Shown here: positions 1-11,254 of the stretch, piece after piece
How the letters are laid out: every line of letters begins with the position of its first letter
Numbering within the stretch: position 1 is the first letter of the stretch
Assembly (NCBI RefSeq): GCF_027887165.1
Contig: NC_077233.1
Span: 224,499,678-224,563,677, forward strand
Origin: Monodelphis domestica
Taxonomy: Eukaryota; Chordata; Mammalia; Didelphimorphia; Didelphidae
Length of the DNA stretch: 64,000 nt
Direction: 5' to 3'
Notes under the pieces: model-generated
The model's database searches: none
What the model saw: the letters and a program-made list of their open reading frames with translations, nothing else
What the model was told of the DNA's origin: nothing
Made by a program: the position numbers and the translations under genes

Positions 1-39
1 TAAGTTTGTCATTATAATGATATAATATTCAGCTTTTTA

Positions 40-321
40 AATTTTGCTTTCCATTCACATTATTGTAGTCATTGTGTATATTCTATTTACTTCATGCTAC
101 TTACTTCTTTTCATATGTGTAGCAACATTTTTCTAAATTCATCATATTCATCATTTCTTATGGCTTAATACTGTTTTGTCCATTACCAAATTGTTGACAC
201 CCACTTTAGGTATTACAAAACTATTGGAATGTATATTTGGTATACCTTAGGACCCCTACTTGGGTTATGTAACCAGAAGCAGGATCTCTGGGTAAAAATG
301 TAAAGACAATTTTATCCCCTT
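40..321 (-). mobile_element. Old L1 3'-end fragment
   Basis: The segment reads in the same order as the 3' parts of the better-preserved minus-strand L1 copies at 33.7-33.96 kb (trinucleotide-poor T-rich text, then a block ending in the equivalent of tttggggtatagaccca). Heavily diverged; assignment rests on colinearity of short blocks, not on coding capacity. Confidence 0.45.
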
Positions 322-604
322 TTTTGAGCATCTTCATTCTAGAAATGGAGAAATGGAGGCTGATTAGGGAAAATGGCTTTTCATGGAAATCTGATGAGTA
401 TTAAGCAAATTTATGATTTGTCAAGGTTACAAATCCAGTTTGTTTCAGAGGTTATACTAAAGATAATCTGAGTGTTTTCCATGTGTCCACAATAGAAATG
501 CTCAAAGTTACTCATTTTAGAATTTAGAACTTCAGAACAATTCTATTGTTTTTGAAGTAGGAAAGCAGAACAGAAGCCATTAAGAACCGACCTTACCTAT
601 TCTT

Positions 605-793
605 TTTTTAATAACCCATATATTCTGTTTTAGAATCAATACCATTTATTAATTCTAAGAAAGAAGAATGGTAAGGGCTAGGAAATGAAGGACTTTCAGA
701 GTCACATAACTTAGAAATATCTGAGGCCAAATTTGAACCTAGAACCTCCCTTTTGGGGGCTTATTTCTTAATCAACTGAGCACACCTAGCTGC
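605..793 (-). mobile_element. SINE1-type tRNA-derived SINE
   Basis: Reverse strand shows the head ending in gcagctaggtgtgc, the tRNA B-box-like region, and the tail with cctagcccttacca followed by aattctaa and polyA. Flanked by 14-bp target duplications with one mismatch (ccttacctattctt at 591-604 and ccttaactattctt at 794-807), so both ends are well defined. Confidence 0.85.
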
Positions 794-809
794 CCTTAAC
801 TATTCTTTA

Positions 810-2287
810 TTCACAGTTCAAGCCTAAGGATATAACAAATTTGTTTCTGTTCAGTTCAAATGTAGCTCTTGGACCTATAGGAGGAAAGGCTTTCAAAATT
901 AGGCTGAACAGAATTTCCTAGAGAAGCCCAGAATTTACTTTCTGGACAACATATGAAATACAACTCTTACTTTCAAGAAACTTATGTTCCAAGGGGAAGA
1001 CAAGAGTTAACAAATCATACTGGCATAAGCAAACTATTAGTTTCTCCCCTGTTGGCTACTCTGTGATCTCTCCACTTTGAATATTGCATCCAACATTACA
1101 AATTTTAACTCATCTAGGCTTTCTGAATTTCTTGCCCATGTCTTCTGATATGTTGCCCAAGAAATTCACCGAATATTCTAAGTGCTCCTTGCTTTGTTCT
1201 GACATAAGAGGGTACCAATGGAGCATCCAGATTGTCCTCTGGTTATTTTTCATTTTTTTTTCATGGAATCAGCTCATCTTATTTTTTTCTCTCTCATGTT
1301 TTTCCCTGAGGATATCTTTTATCCTATTTTTTCAAAGTTCCTTATGTGTTATATGTCGCATCCTACTCCCACTCACTGCCATGTGTTTTATCTATCACCC
1401 TCTGTGTGAAATTCAAATTAATTCTTCAGAGGATATAGTATTTCAAGACTCATAGTCAGTCATGTAACTGCATTGGTAGAATATTGGCATTAAAATAATT
1501 CTCCTTTGTTTTTCAGGGAAGTTTGGGGATATTAGAGGAAATATCCATTTCCTAAAAACAACTCAGCCCATTCTCTTCTTCCCATTCAGTTCTGGACCCA
1601 ACCATTTTGTCTATTTATAGTGAGTGTGTGTGTATGGGGCTATGTATATGCAAATATACAATAATGGAAAAAATTATGTAGATTGTCCTCTCTACATGTC
1701 AGGTTGCATGAAGATGACTTGAGACTTGAAGATTGTGCCAGTAGAATGCAATCCTTGGTAGTTTCTACCTTACTGGAAAGGTTTTGAGGATAGTCCCAGC
1801 AGAGAATATATCTACTATATCTACTTTCTGAAGTTAATGGCAGAGTTTATAACCTGTAGGTTAGCTATTTGTTGATCAATTCTTTGGCCAGGGTAACTCA
1901 GAAGGCTAAGAAAATTAATAAATGGCCATTAGTCATGTAAAGTCTTTCATTTCTGCAGTGCTAGTGACAGATTGGGAGATATATATTAGAATAACCATAC
2001 AATTTTTAGACTATCTAAAAATATTGATATATTTATTACTACTCTAAATGTGAGCCATTTATGCAGTGATAAAATGGTCTGATAGAAAAAAAAAACTCAT
2101 CTGAAAACTGACATAATTGCTATGAATGAAACCAGAAGATAATAGGGAATCATAGGTAAATGACAGAATGGTTTGTAAACTCACCTTAAAGAAGCAAATA
2201 AAGGTGTGGAGGAGTTGGTCTTATTAAATATATAGATACAATGAGAAACATCATTTCATGTGACACAATTAACTAATATGACCAGTT
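810..2287. other. No recognised feature
   Basis: AT-rich sequence with only short open frames. A 123-codon frame at 1084-1455 is hydrophobic, low in complexity and without any motif I recognise. A short TG-rich run lies at 1620-1640. Nothing else can be supported. Confidence 0.4.
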
Positions 2288-2435
2288 TTCAAATCGTGTT
2301 TCAGATACTTATTAACCGTGTGACCCTGGGAAGGTCACATAACATTCTTTTGCCCTCAGTTTCCTCATCTATAAAATGGGAGAGTAGGGGTCAATGACTT
2401 CTAAGATCCTTTCCTGCTCTAAATCTATGGGCCCA
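2288..2435 (+). repeat. MIR/THER-type SINE
   Basis: Contains the core tgaccctgggaaggtcac, the block cctcagtttcctcatctat, and the tail of gatcctttcctgctctaaat followed by atctatgg, in the order expected of MIR/THER SINEs. Confidence 0.8.
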
Positions 2436-3095
2436 TAAACATTTGCAAAAAGACCACCATGAATATAATTGCAAGCTTATGGTCTAACATGTCATAGAGT
2501 ATGAGTAAATAAATAAATTCTATGAAGAATATCCAAATTCAATAAACACTTGCACTAATTTCTGGTGACTTCAATCATATGGAGAGCCAAAACTGGAAAG
2601 GAGAAAAGGAACTTGGCAAAATTTAGATGGTTATAAATTAACTGCAAACTTTGGGGGAGTTGTTACCCTCCCTATTGTATTCTTTAGGAGGATAAAAAAA
2701 TAGATAGACCTGACAACACTGTGAGTCCAACTTCACCAGAAACTAGCAGAGTTTGATCCATACATCTCTTTCTTCAGATTACCAAAATTTCAGCACTCAT
2801 CGTTCTTCTCACCCAAGCTAAGGCTGGAAAGATGTTACAGGAAGAGGAACAATGGTTGGCATCCAGTCTTTAAACCTCCAGACTGGTCATGAACTGGTTA
2901 CGTAGGGCCAAGGGAAATGTGGAGTTGTCCTGCCTCTTAATAATAGTATTTTAGTCATCTTTTTTCTTGTCTAGCTGAGATCTCTTCATAGGTGGATAGT
3001 AGGCTTGGATGTTTCCTTTTTATCCTACATATATCTTATTTGTATAAGTTTTTTGTATTTTCTCTTCATTAGCTTCTTGTCTTTCTTTGACTTTC
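2436..3095. other. No recognised feature
   Basis: AT-rich non-coding sequence with no repeat I can name and no open frame of note. Confidence 0.35.
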
Positions 3096-3150
3096 AAGTA
3101 CTTAACACATAGTAGGCACTTAGTAAATGTTTATTGGTTGACTGACTGAC
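3096..3150 (+). repeat. L2/MIR 3' tail
   Basis: Matches the shared L2/MIR 3' terminus: cacatagtaggcacttagta, then aatgtttattggttgactga. Confidence 0.65.
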
Positions 3151-3204
3151 CCTGAGATCTATGTATAATCTCTCATCTTTTTCCTAACATCTAGACTTGC
3201 ATTG

Positions 3205-3868
3205 GGAGCATCATGTTGGATGCCCCATAGGCATCTCAAACTCAAAATACTAAAAAAAACATATCCCACTACTATAGTCATTCCTCTTTCAAAGTCCTCT
3301 ACTTGTGTTGGTGTACCACCATCATTCCAAATCACCCAGATCAACAACTTTAGCAACATACTCATCTTCCTACTTCCTCAACTAATTTTTTTCACAGTAT
3401 CTCAGTCTGATTTGTTCCTTTCTTCCCACTCATATTGGTGCCCTCTTAATTTACCCCTTTCCTGATGGCCTCTTATCTGAAATATCACAGAAGTCTCCTA
3501 GTTGGACTCCAGTTTTTAGTCCCTTCTTTCTGCAATCTGTTGTAGTACAACACTTAGTTGTAAAAATAAACTTCCAGATGTATGCCTGACTCTGACTCTC
3601 TCTACTCAAGAAACTTCAGGGGCTCCCTTTTGCTTCTGATGGACTCATCTTGGAATTACACACCAGTTGGAATCCAGTTCCATCTATCTTCCTAATATTT
3701 CACATTCTTCTCCTTCATGAACTATATCTTCCAGCCAAGTTGGCTTATTTGCTGAATATGACATTCTATCTCCGTGCTCTATTATTTTTCATAGACTATC
3801 TTCATACTTATAATGGACTCCCTTTTCACCCTTTGTCTCTAGCATTCTCAGTTCCTTCAAGAGAGTAG
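3205..3868 (+). mobile_element. L2 LINE, 3' portion
   Basis: Ordered L2 landmarks are visible: ggcatctcaaactcaaaat, a diverged block around 3480-3520 equivalent to the L2 'ggactattgcaatagcct' region, and aaacttcaggggctcccttt. The 5' part of L2 is absent. Open frames across it are short and not LINE protein in the sense frame. Confidence 0.6.
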
Positions 3869-4111
3869 AATTTAAAGTGAGTATTAGCACAGCCTTATAT
3901 GACAGAGTAAGTAAGCACTGGTCATTTTTTTTTCTTTGCACTTTTGATGCTGGGATTTGCCTCTGGAACATATGTATATCTTTTCTTCAAAAGACCTATC
4001 CCAATATTTGTAAAAATGGTTTCTTTTGTATCCATATCTCAGAAACTGTACTGACCTTTGTCAAATGCAGGTATTTGAAATGATAGCTTTGAAAAAAGTA
4101 AACTGCTTTTT

Positions 4112-4290
4112 CATTATGAAAAAAAAGCCTTCCCTGACACCCCTCTCTTTTCTCAAATCAATATGTATGCATTCATCCCTTTTCAAGTTATGTTCTCATA
4201 GTAGAATGTAAATTACTTGATGACAAGACCTGAATTTTGTTTATTCTTTATACCTCAACCAATTGACTAATATGAATGTTGGATTGGCTT
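4112..4290 (+). mobile_element. L2 LINE, extreme 3' end
   Basis: Has aagccttccctgacacccct and, further on, a run equivalent to the L2 'tgagctccttgagggcagg' segment. It continues the L2 copy at 3205-3868; about 240 bases of unknown origin (3870-4111) lie between. Confidence 0.5.
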
Positions 4291-4879
4291 AAAAGATACC
4301 AAAAGATCCTTCTCTCCCCTACTTTTTGAACTGATATATGTGTGTTGTGGAGGTGTGTACTTATCTCTAATCCACCCATATTCCTTAACCTAAACTAAAG
4401 ATACCTTTTCAACCTCTTACCTAGGAAGTAAAAATTACCAATTACCACTTTGGGTTTAGCACAAAAACAAAGGAAGATAGCAAAAAAAAAAAAGTTTTGA
4501 AAACATGGTTAATCAGTGAGATACAAGAGAGGCCAAATGCTGATAAACTGAGAGAAACCTCACACCTATATATTCTGGATATCTTCTATGAAAAGACAGT
4601 TGGAAACTATAAGAAACCATGATCATCAAAATACACCACAAACAAAATAACAAGAAAAAGAATCAATTTACATTTAAACAGACGAAAATAACTAGTTACC
4701 ACTGTAGTAGTCATTTCTGAATCAGCTATCTGTGTAAAGTCAACCTCTAGACTTGTAAGGGCAAAGATCAAAATCAATACCAAATTAGAAGAATAAAAAT
4801 GAGAAGATGGTATAGGGTACAATTGAAGCAAACTCCAGCCTGACCTATTTAAACAAGCTTGTTTACATTGGGTGACAGA

Positions 4880-5025
4880 ATCAGGATGCAAAATGATCTC
4901 GACAGACTGGAACAGTAAGCTGAAGCTAATAAGATACAATTTAATAGGAATGAGTAGAAAATCCTGCATCTGGGTTTTCAAAAACCAACTATACCAGCAT
5001 GGAGAGAGGAACTGTAGCTAAAAAG
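4880..5025 (+). mobile_element. CR1/L3 LINE reverse-transcriptase fragment
   Basis: Conceptual reading in one frame resembles the CR1/L3 segment 'L..W....KMKFN..K...LHLG..N': tggaacagtaagctgaagct, aatttaatagg, aaaatcctgcatctgggttt are visible. Short relic of about 145 bases. Confidence 0.6.
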
Positions 5026-5052
5026 CTATTTACATAAAAGAAACTTAAGGGG

Positions 5053-5190
5053 AGAGCATAGTATAGTAGGGGGAAAATGTTTGGAACTGAAGGACCTGGG
5101 CTTACATTCTGAGTCTGATGTTTATTATCTATGGTAATCTTTGGCAAATCAAATTATCTTTTGGGTCTTCAATCACCTTATTTGTAAAAT
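5053..5190 (+). repeat. MIR/THER SINE, 5' part
   Basis: tRNA-like head with gagcatagtatagtaggg and gacctgggcttacattctga, running into ttatttgtaaaat. The tail of the same element appears at 5374-5420 (gacctcttagattccttact), so the copy is interrupted by the SINE at 5191-5373. Confidence 0.65.
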
Positions 5191-5373
5191 AATAATAATA
5201 ATGCTAACTAGCATTTATATTTTTATGATTTGCAAAGCTCTATACATATGTCATATCATTTGATCTTCAAACTGTGGAGTAAATGAAGAAAATCTCCATT
5301 TTACAGATGAAGAAATTAAGACTGAAAAAGACTTTGTAAGAGTCACACAACTAGTAAGTGTCTGAGGAAAGAT
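5191..5373 (-). mobile_element. tRNA-derived SINE (MIR-like, long tail), inserted in a MIR
   Basis: Reverse-strand copy: tgctaactagcatttatat, gatttgcaaagctctataca, cattttacagatgaagaaat, agtcacacaactagtaagtg. It separates the head and tail of the MIR/THER copy 5053-5420. Confidence 0.7.
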
Positions 5374-5420
5374 TGTCTAAATGACCTCTTAGATTCCTTA
5401 CTGCTCTAAATCTAGGATGT
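5374..5420 (+). repeat. MIR/THER SINE, 3' tail
   Basis: Continuation of the element at 5053-5190: aatgacctcttagattcctt, then actgctctaaatctagg. Confidence 0.6.
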
Positions 5421-5449
5421 CAATGGATTGGAAACTCAATAGGGTGATA

Positions 5450-5640
5450 TAAAGGATAGAGTGCTAGACTTGGAATCAAGGAGACCTGTGTTTCTGTTCC
5501 ACTTTGGACTTAATAATGATGCTATTGCTAGTAGGGGATGATATGTTTAAAGTTTCTACCTCTCAGCATTGTTGTGAGGGCCAAATGAGAGAGAATGGGT
5601 AAAAGGCTCTGCAAAGCTTAAAACACCTTTAAAATGTCAG
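5450..5640 (+). repeat. tRNA-derived SINE (MIR-like, long tail)
   Basis: Head ggatagagtgctagacttgg and agacctgtgtttctgttcc, then a tail with ctctcagcattgttgtgagg and ctctgcaaagcttaaaac. Partly deleted in the middle. Confidence 0.7.
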
Positions 5641-6514
5641 CACCAGACTTCTCCCTGAAGCAAAAGCTCATCTTTGAAATACCAGTGTTCTACTGGGGCT
5701 GTGAAGTTATGCTTTCTGGTACATTACAACCTTTGAAGAATGAAATTTGAGCCTTACTCAGAGGGTAATAGAGAAGAGCATAGTAGGTGTGAGCAGGATG
5801 CAATACATAATACATGAAGAGCTGAAGTAAAGAGTACCCTCAAAGAAATGGAAGATATATACAAAATAGTGAGTGATCAAAATACCAGAAGTATTATACT
5901 CTACTTGTAATGTCAGGATAAACTTCCCCAAGATGTTGTCCTGGGAGTACCAGCACCTCTAGTGTGAGGGCTTGCCAAACCCTTTTCAGGATTGCTTATC
6001 TATCTTTTGTCTCCACCTTTCACCCAACTCTCACTTGTGACTCTAAAAACACTGTAGCATTCAAGGTGACCATACCCTGTTAAAACCTTCTGGGTAGATG
6101 AGCTAAGCTATTTTCAAGCCTCAAACCCATCCATGAGTTAATTGGACATCTACACCAAGCCTGTGAAGACTTTCCCCAATGAAGGAGAACACTTTGTTCC
6201 AATGACCATGAAGATTGCTGAAGCAGACACTATATTTCTTTGAGCTTGGTCAGACATGAAAAGCTAAGGGTGAACCACATTTTATGGAAACATAAAGACA
6301 GTAAAGTATCACCTGCATTGTTGGAAGATTTTGATATATCATTAATATCAAAGATCTATAAGAATATTTGAAGATAAATGCCAGGTTGTATCATGGTGGG
6401 TTAGCCAAAAAATGACAATAAGGGGATGCCATATATTGTTTTCGAGGTCTAACTCTCTTAGACTAGAGTTCATTTTGCACTATATATGCAGACATTGACT
6501 ATATCTTGGTTATA
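5641..6514. other. No recognised feature
   Basis: Nearly 900 bases with no repeat that I can name. The stretch 6120-6400 has a somewhat coding-like base composition but is interrupted in all frames; I could not assign it. Confidence 0.3.
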
Positions 6515-6580
6515 GTTTTCTTATCTGTCAATTTTTTCTATCCTTATCCTTCTTGACCTCTCTAAAGCCTTTGATTAGAT
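6515..6580 (+). mobile_element. L2 LINE ORF2 segment, part 1
   Basis: Contains tatccttcttgacctctcta followed by aagcctttgat, the L2 sequence that encodes LLDLSAAFD. The copy resumes at 7460 after a hAT insertion and again at 8369 after an LTR. Confidence 0.7.
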
Positions 6581-7459
6581 CAATGAAGGCCAACTTATGA
6601 CATGTGTGTCAGAACTGACACATGTAGCCATTTTCAATGACACTTGGCCGCATGTGGGCTCAGGGTGCCTTGGGGCCCACTGGGGAACTGGGGGGGGGGA
6701 GAGGAGGGCTGTTCCACAAGCTGGCCATGGGGGCAGAGCATGAGTGGGGCTCCTGCAAGGGTGGGGAGGAGGAGCTCAGTGGAAGTAGCTCCTGGACAGG
6801 CAGGCTGGCTGGTGGTAGACACTACTCTCACAGCATGCCTGGGGCCAGCTGGCTGGGGAGCAGTGCAGTGGTGCCAGAGGAAGAATGGGTGGGGCTCTGG
6901 CCCATGTGCAAAGGAGGAGTTCCTTGAACCTATTACCAGACACTTTTAGCACCCTGAAAAATATAGCAATGGCTTTACTCACAATTTTTCCCTCTACATG
7001 TTTTTGTGAGACTGTATTCTCCGTGTTAAATAATATCAAATCCAACTAAATAAACAGACTGACAGATGAAGTTAGTAGCCCTTGCTTGGGCTTGAGGTGT
7101 ACAAAATACCAAACTTCAATTGAAGATTTAGCCAATGAAATTCAGCAATAAAAATGTCACTAAGTTAGTTAAAGGATTCCCCCTCCCCCTCACTTATCTT
7201 AGTTCACAGCACCCCACACAAGTTAAATTATATCAAGACCAACAAAAGAAACTGACAGATGAAAAAAGAAGTCACTAAGCAATTAAGTTAAATAATTAGT
7301 TTTTGGTTTATTAAATATAGTTGTATATTGCAATTATATATTTTTATCATTTAAACTATAAATATCATTAATTTTTTTTCTCAAAGTGACACACCACCCA
7401 AGTTAAGCTAGTTTTTGGCAAAATTTGACACACCAAGCTCAAAAGATTGCCCATCACTG
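6581..7459 (+). mobile_element. hAT (Charlie-like) DNA transposon, internally deleted
   Basis: Terminal inverted repeats can be paired: 5' caatgaaggccaacttatga against 3' ending gattgcccatcactg, both diverged from a cagtgatgg-type end. Near 7005-7140 the plus strand keeps the hAT dimerisation signature, roughly FSVLNNIKSN...NRLTDE. The flanks gattagat (6573-6580) and aactaggt (7460-7467) match at five of eight positions, consistent with a decayed 8-bp duplication. At 879 bp it is too short to be autonomous, and the GC-rich 5' part codes for nothing recognisable. Confidence 0.75.
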
Positions 7460-7744
7460 AACTAGGTTGGTCATCATCTTCCCTGGATAGTCTCTGCTCT
7501 CTAGATTTTCATGACTCTTTTTTTTCCTGTTCTCAAACCTGACAGTCTACCCCTTCTCAGTCTCCATTATTAAAATTTCATCCATATCATGCCCTGTGAC
7601 CAGAGTTGTACTCCAAAGCTCTGTCTTGAGCCTTCTTCTCTTCCTTTTCTATATTATATTTTTGGCAGTTTCATCAGCTCCTATGGGTTAAATTACCATT
7701 TCTATTTATATAATTATCAGATTTACCTATCCAACCCTTAGTTT
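7460..7744 (+). mobile_element. L2 LINE ORF2 segment, part 2
   Basis: Continues L2 at the point where the hAT element broke it: ccttctcagtctccattatt, caaagctctgtcttgagcct, tttcatcagctcctatgggt. Confidence 0.75.
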
Positions 7745-8364
7745 TGTTATTATTATAATTTTTGGAGTCTGTATATTAATTTATAATATTAAATAGTGAA
7801 AGTGGGTGGGAGAAAGAAAAGACCCAGTTACATGGTCAGTTGCCTAACAAGAGCTCTCTGCTCACCACATGTCTCCATTCACTCCCACTACTTCACTAAG
7901 AAATAGAGTGCTACTTCCTAGATCCATTACTTATATTCCTCTATGATATCACTTTTTCTGAGTCAACCTGATTTTTTACAAACCCTTACCTTTCATCTTA
8001 GAATCAATATTGTGTATTGGTTCTAAAGGCAGAAAAGCAGTAAGAACTAGGCAATGGGGATTAATTGACTTGCCCAGGGTCACATAGCTAGGAAGTATCT
8101 GAATCCAGATTTTGGTCAACCTGTTTGAACAGACTTGATCTCAGTCCAGGTCAGAGGCTGGTCTTCTAGATGCCAGGAATTATGTGTAATAAGAGGCAAG
8201 TATCTCCCAATGTCAGGGAACCACAAGAATTTTGGCTGGAATCCTTTGTTCTTAATCCAAGTAAAAGGTGGGGGTTGAATGGAAACCCAATCTGCTAAAG
8301 AAACACTCTGAGACTGATCTTTGGATACAAGAAAAGGGCTGCAAACTGGTGTTCAGTTCTTACA
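7745..8364 (-). mobile_element. Probable solo LTR of an endogenous retrovirus
   Basis: Begins TGTTATTATT and ends TTCTTACA, with gttt at both borders (7741-7744 and 8365-8368), so it looks like an LTR with a 4-bp target duplication. It sits inside an L2 that can be read continuously across it. Strand is inferred from the resemblance of its ataataaca end to the LTR at 34115-34647. It contains a SINE (7971-8114). Length without the SINE is about 470 bp. Fossil; no internal retroviral sequence is present. Confidence 0.5.
7971..8114 (-). mobile_element. SINE1-type SINE, 5'-truncated, inside the LTR
   Basis: Reverse strand carries the typical tail (aaacccttacctttcatctt, cagtaagaactaggcaatgg, cccagggtcacatagctagg). 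Duplication gtcaacctg at 7962-7970 and 8115-8123 defines the insertion. Confidence 0.85.
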
Positions 8365-8368
8365 GTTT

Positions 8369-9400
8369 CTCTTTTGACCTTCTGTTTCACATCATCAACT
8401 GCCTTTTGGAATCTAAAACTGGAAGTTCTGTAGGCATCTGAAACTCAATATGTTCCAAACAGAACATATCATCTTTCTCTCTAACCCCTTCTTTTCCACC
8501 TCTCTTTTCCTGTGAGGGGCACCAACATTCTTCTAGGGAGCCAGGCTCCAAGCTCAGTGCCATTCTTTTTTAGCATATATGCTGCCAAAGTGATCTCCCA
8601 CAGTGTCATTCTTGACTCTTCATTTGTATTCCCAACCTTATACTATCTGTTGCCAACTTTTGAAAGTTCATTTTCTATATTTTTAACAACCATTCCCTTC
8701 TCTCCATTCATCCAGTAACTGCTCTAGTTTAGGTTCTCATTATCTCTCACACATGGACTATTGCAATAAATTTTTAATTGGTGTTAAGTCCTTAATTTCT
8801 CACCACTCCAATTCATCCTCCACTCAGCTCCCCAGGTCATTTTCCTAATGGGCAGATCTGATCATATACCCTACCACTTATTCAATGAAATTTAGCAGTT
8901 CCATATTACCTCTAAGACCAAATATGAAGTCCTCTGGCATTTAAAGTATTTCCCAGAATTCCTTTCAACCTTTCCAGTCTCACACTTTCCTCCTCTCCAT
9001 TCATTTGATGACCCATCAGCACTAGTCTACTTGCTATTCCTGGTCAATGACATTCCATCTCCTGCCTCTGTTACTGATTCCTTTATCTGAAATCTTCTAA
9101 CCTCTGCCTCTTACCTTCCATGGATTTCTTTGTGTCTCAAATCCCTATTTGTATAGGATTTTCCCTTTCCTAGTACACCTCTACTTTTGTTGCCTTCTCC
9201 ACCCTCATTCCCTAAAGCCTTACTTCTAAAAATATTTTCCATATATTGTTTATATCTTGCATGTACTTATTTACCTGTTGCCTCTTTTATTAATATATAA
9301 GCTCCTTGAGGTGTTAACTATGTTTTTCTTTTACTTTGTGTCTCTAGTACTTACATGGTGCCTGAAGCAATTATAAAAAGGATGTTGGTTGACTGTTAGT
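8369..9400 (+). mobile_element. L2 LINE, ORF2 end and 3' UTR, part 3
   Basis: Long colinear match to L2: catctgaaactcaatatgtt, gaggggcaccaacattcttc, tggactattgcaataaattt, tccaattcatcctccactca, cattccatctcctgcctctg, and a terminal run tataagctccttgagg ... ggttggttgactg. With 6515-6580 and 7460-7744 this is one L2 insertion of about 1.4 kb broken twice. Confidence 0.85.
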
Positions 9401-9870
9401 GAGGGAAAGAAGACTAGAATGTAAAACCCTAGGATATATCAATCATGGGATGGATGGTGATAGGTGGTTATAGGTGAGTGGGGCATTCCTGGTCATCTGA
9501 GGAAAAGAACAAGAAATGTTCATGACAGCAAACATTATAATTTAAATGGATTAGAAGATTCATATATGTTATTTGGACCAATAAAAAGATGAGACTGATT
9601 TGAAGAAAGCCTTGAATGCCAGGCTAAGGAGTTTTGAATTTTAATAAGTAGGAGTGGATCCCTGAAGGTTTTCATTATTCTATTCTTTTATGATGAGCAA
9701 AAGCATTTATTAAATGGATAAAAGCACTATAATGCTGTATTTATGGTTTAATAGGGCCTCCTTTTTTGTTCATGCACATTATTTAATATAGACAATACCT
9801 AAGAAGGAAACTCTTTATACCAGTGTAAATTGACAACTCTTCTACAATGAATAATCTTAAAATGTTGGCT
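9401..9870. other. Old repeat remnant and unassigned sequence
   Basis: The block 9600-9665 (agccttgaatgccaggctaa, ggagttttgaattttaata) resembles the old mammalian repeat also seen at 22.9-24.5 kb and 55.98 kb. The rest is unassigned. Confidence 0.4.
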
Positions 9871-9877
9871 GTGACAC

Positions 9878-9990
9878 TAAAAGGTTATGTGACTTGGCAG
9901 AGTCATACAGTTGGTGTATATTATGAACTCATGTATTCCTGACTCCAAGACTGGTGGCTTTTTATCCACTATACTTCCTCTTGGCTAGGA
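9878..9990 (-). repeat. tRNA-derived SINE head fragment
   Basis: Reverse strand of a SINE head: aggttatgtgacttggcaga, gaactcatgtattcctgact, ttatccactatacttcc. Confidence 0.6.
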
Positions 9991-10001
9991 CCTATACTTT
10001 T

Positions 10002-10090
10002 TAGTAGTAGAAGTAGTAGTAGTGATTGTAGTGGTAGTGGTATTTGTGGAGGTGGTAAGTAATGGTGGTCTTGATGATGAAAAACATAAT
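10002..10090. repeat. Imperfect TAG/TGG trinucleotide repeat
   Basis: Runs of tagtagtagaagtagtagta followed by gtggtagtgg and related triplets, decaying into gatgatga. Confidence 0.8.
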
Positions 10091-10159
10091 GGTAATGACC
10101 ATGATGTCATTTCTCTTCTTTTTTTCTCTTCTTCTCCTCCTCTATCATCCTTCTTCTTC

Positions 10160-10222
10160 AACACTACTTACTACAGTGCTAGGCATATTGAGGTCACTTG
10201 ATAAATCTTTGCTGGTTGTTTA
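10160..10222 (+). repeat. L2/MIR 3' tail
   Basis: ctacagtgctaggcatattg ... cttgataaatctttgctggt matches the shared L2/MIR end. Confidence 0.5.
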
Positions 10223-11035
10223 ACCTAGTTTTTCTTAAATTTCCATTCCATTATCATTTACTCAAGTAAAGGATTTTTAAGTAAGATTTGAAATGACCAA
10301 GTCAAGATCAAGTGTATTCATGATTAAAGGGGCCCATCATTCAAATTAGCCTTAGACTGTTCAAAAAGGGAGTGCTCAACTTCAACTTGAAGTTAAACTC
10401 CAACCACAATTTTCTGAAAAATGTTGGGAAAGAATCTTCTTTGTTTTATAATTCTAGCAGTCTACTTTGGATGTTTGCAGCATTTGTATTCAGAAAAAAG
10501 AAACAAACAAATAAACTCAGTTTTTAAAAGTATCTAACTATCTAAAGTCCACATATTTTCATATTATCAAGTGGTTAATTTGTTATGCATGATACTCATT
10601 TATGAGAACAAAAAAAAAAACCTCAATGTCCTGCAAGATTTGAATTTAACAGTCATGCAAATACTCTTCTCCCTAGAAAACATTAAACCTTTCCAGCATT
10701 TTAGCATTCTGCATTTGGCTGCAGGGGGATCATTATTCCTGCTATTTCTGGACTTTGCTTTATTTATTCCACAAATACCCAAACTACTTTGGAGACTCTA
10801 GTGAGATATTTTTGTCAGGTACAATTTCCATTATTGGGAAATGTAGGTAGCTGTCCAGCAAAGTGCAAAGATAAACTAGCAGTCCTTGATTCCTACCTTG
10901 CTGAGAGAAAATGAAGCTAAAGAAAGTCAGTTGTCTGTAAATTGGCTTTTGAGATGAGACCTTATTTGTAGAAACAAGATGGCATAAAGGCTTCTTTTTT
11001 GTTGTTGTTTTTTTCCCAATCATTAAAGTTCTAAT
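10223..11035. other. Repeat-free stretch, nothing assigned
   Basis: About 800 bases without a clear repeat. Short frames at 10571-11059 lack any recognised domain. The block 10640-10960 is well mixed in composition and could be conserved non-coding sequence, but I have no evidence beyond absence of repeats. Confidence 0.3.
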
Positions 11036-11037
11036 AA

Positions 11038-11195
11038 ACCTTAGTTCAAATCTCACCACTGATGCTTATCACCTCTATGACTTTAGCTAAGTCACGTAAT
11101 TTCACTTTCCTGAGTTTCCTCGTGCATAAAATAAAGACTTGACTAGTTCATCTCCAACATCCCCTCTATCTCCTAATTTATGACCTTGCTAGAAG
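11038..11195 (+). repeat. MIR/THER-type SINE
   Basis: ttagttcaaatctcaccact, gactttagctaagtcacgta, ttcctgagtttcctcgtgca and a tail of catctccaacatcccctcta. Confidence 0.7.
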
Positions 11196-11254
11196 GGATG
11201 AAGGGTTATAAAATCTCCCTTTCCATGTGCCAATGTATAATGCCACCAATGCCT

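Noticed and set aside
1084-1455. 123-codon hydrophobic frame
   Set aside because: Low-complexity pyrimidine-rich DNA gives Phe/Leu/Ser-rich frames by chance; no olfactory-receptor or other membrane-protein motif seen.
6634-7045. Cluster of overlapping frames on both strands in GC-rich DNA
   Set aside because: They lie in the non-coding GC-rich interior of a hAT element; no transposase or other motif.
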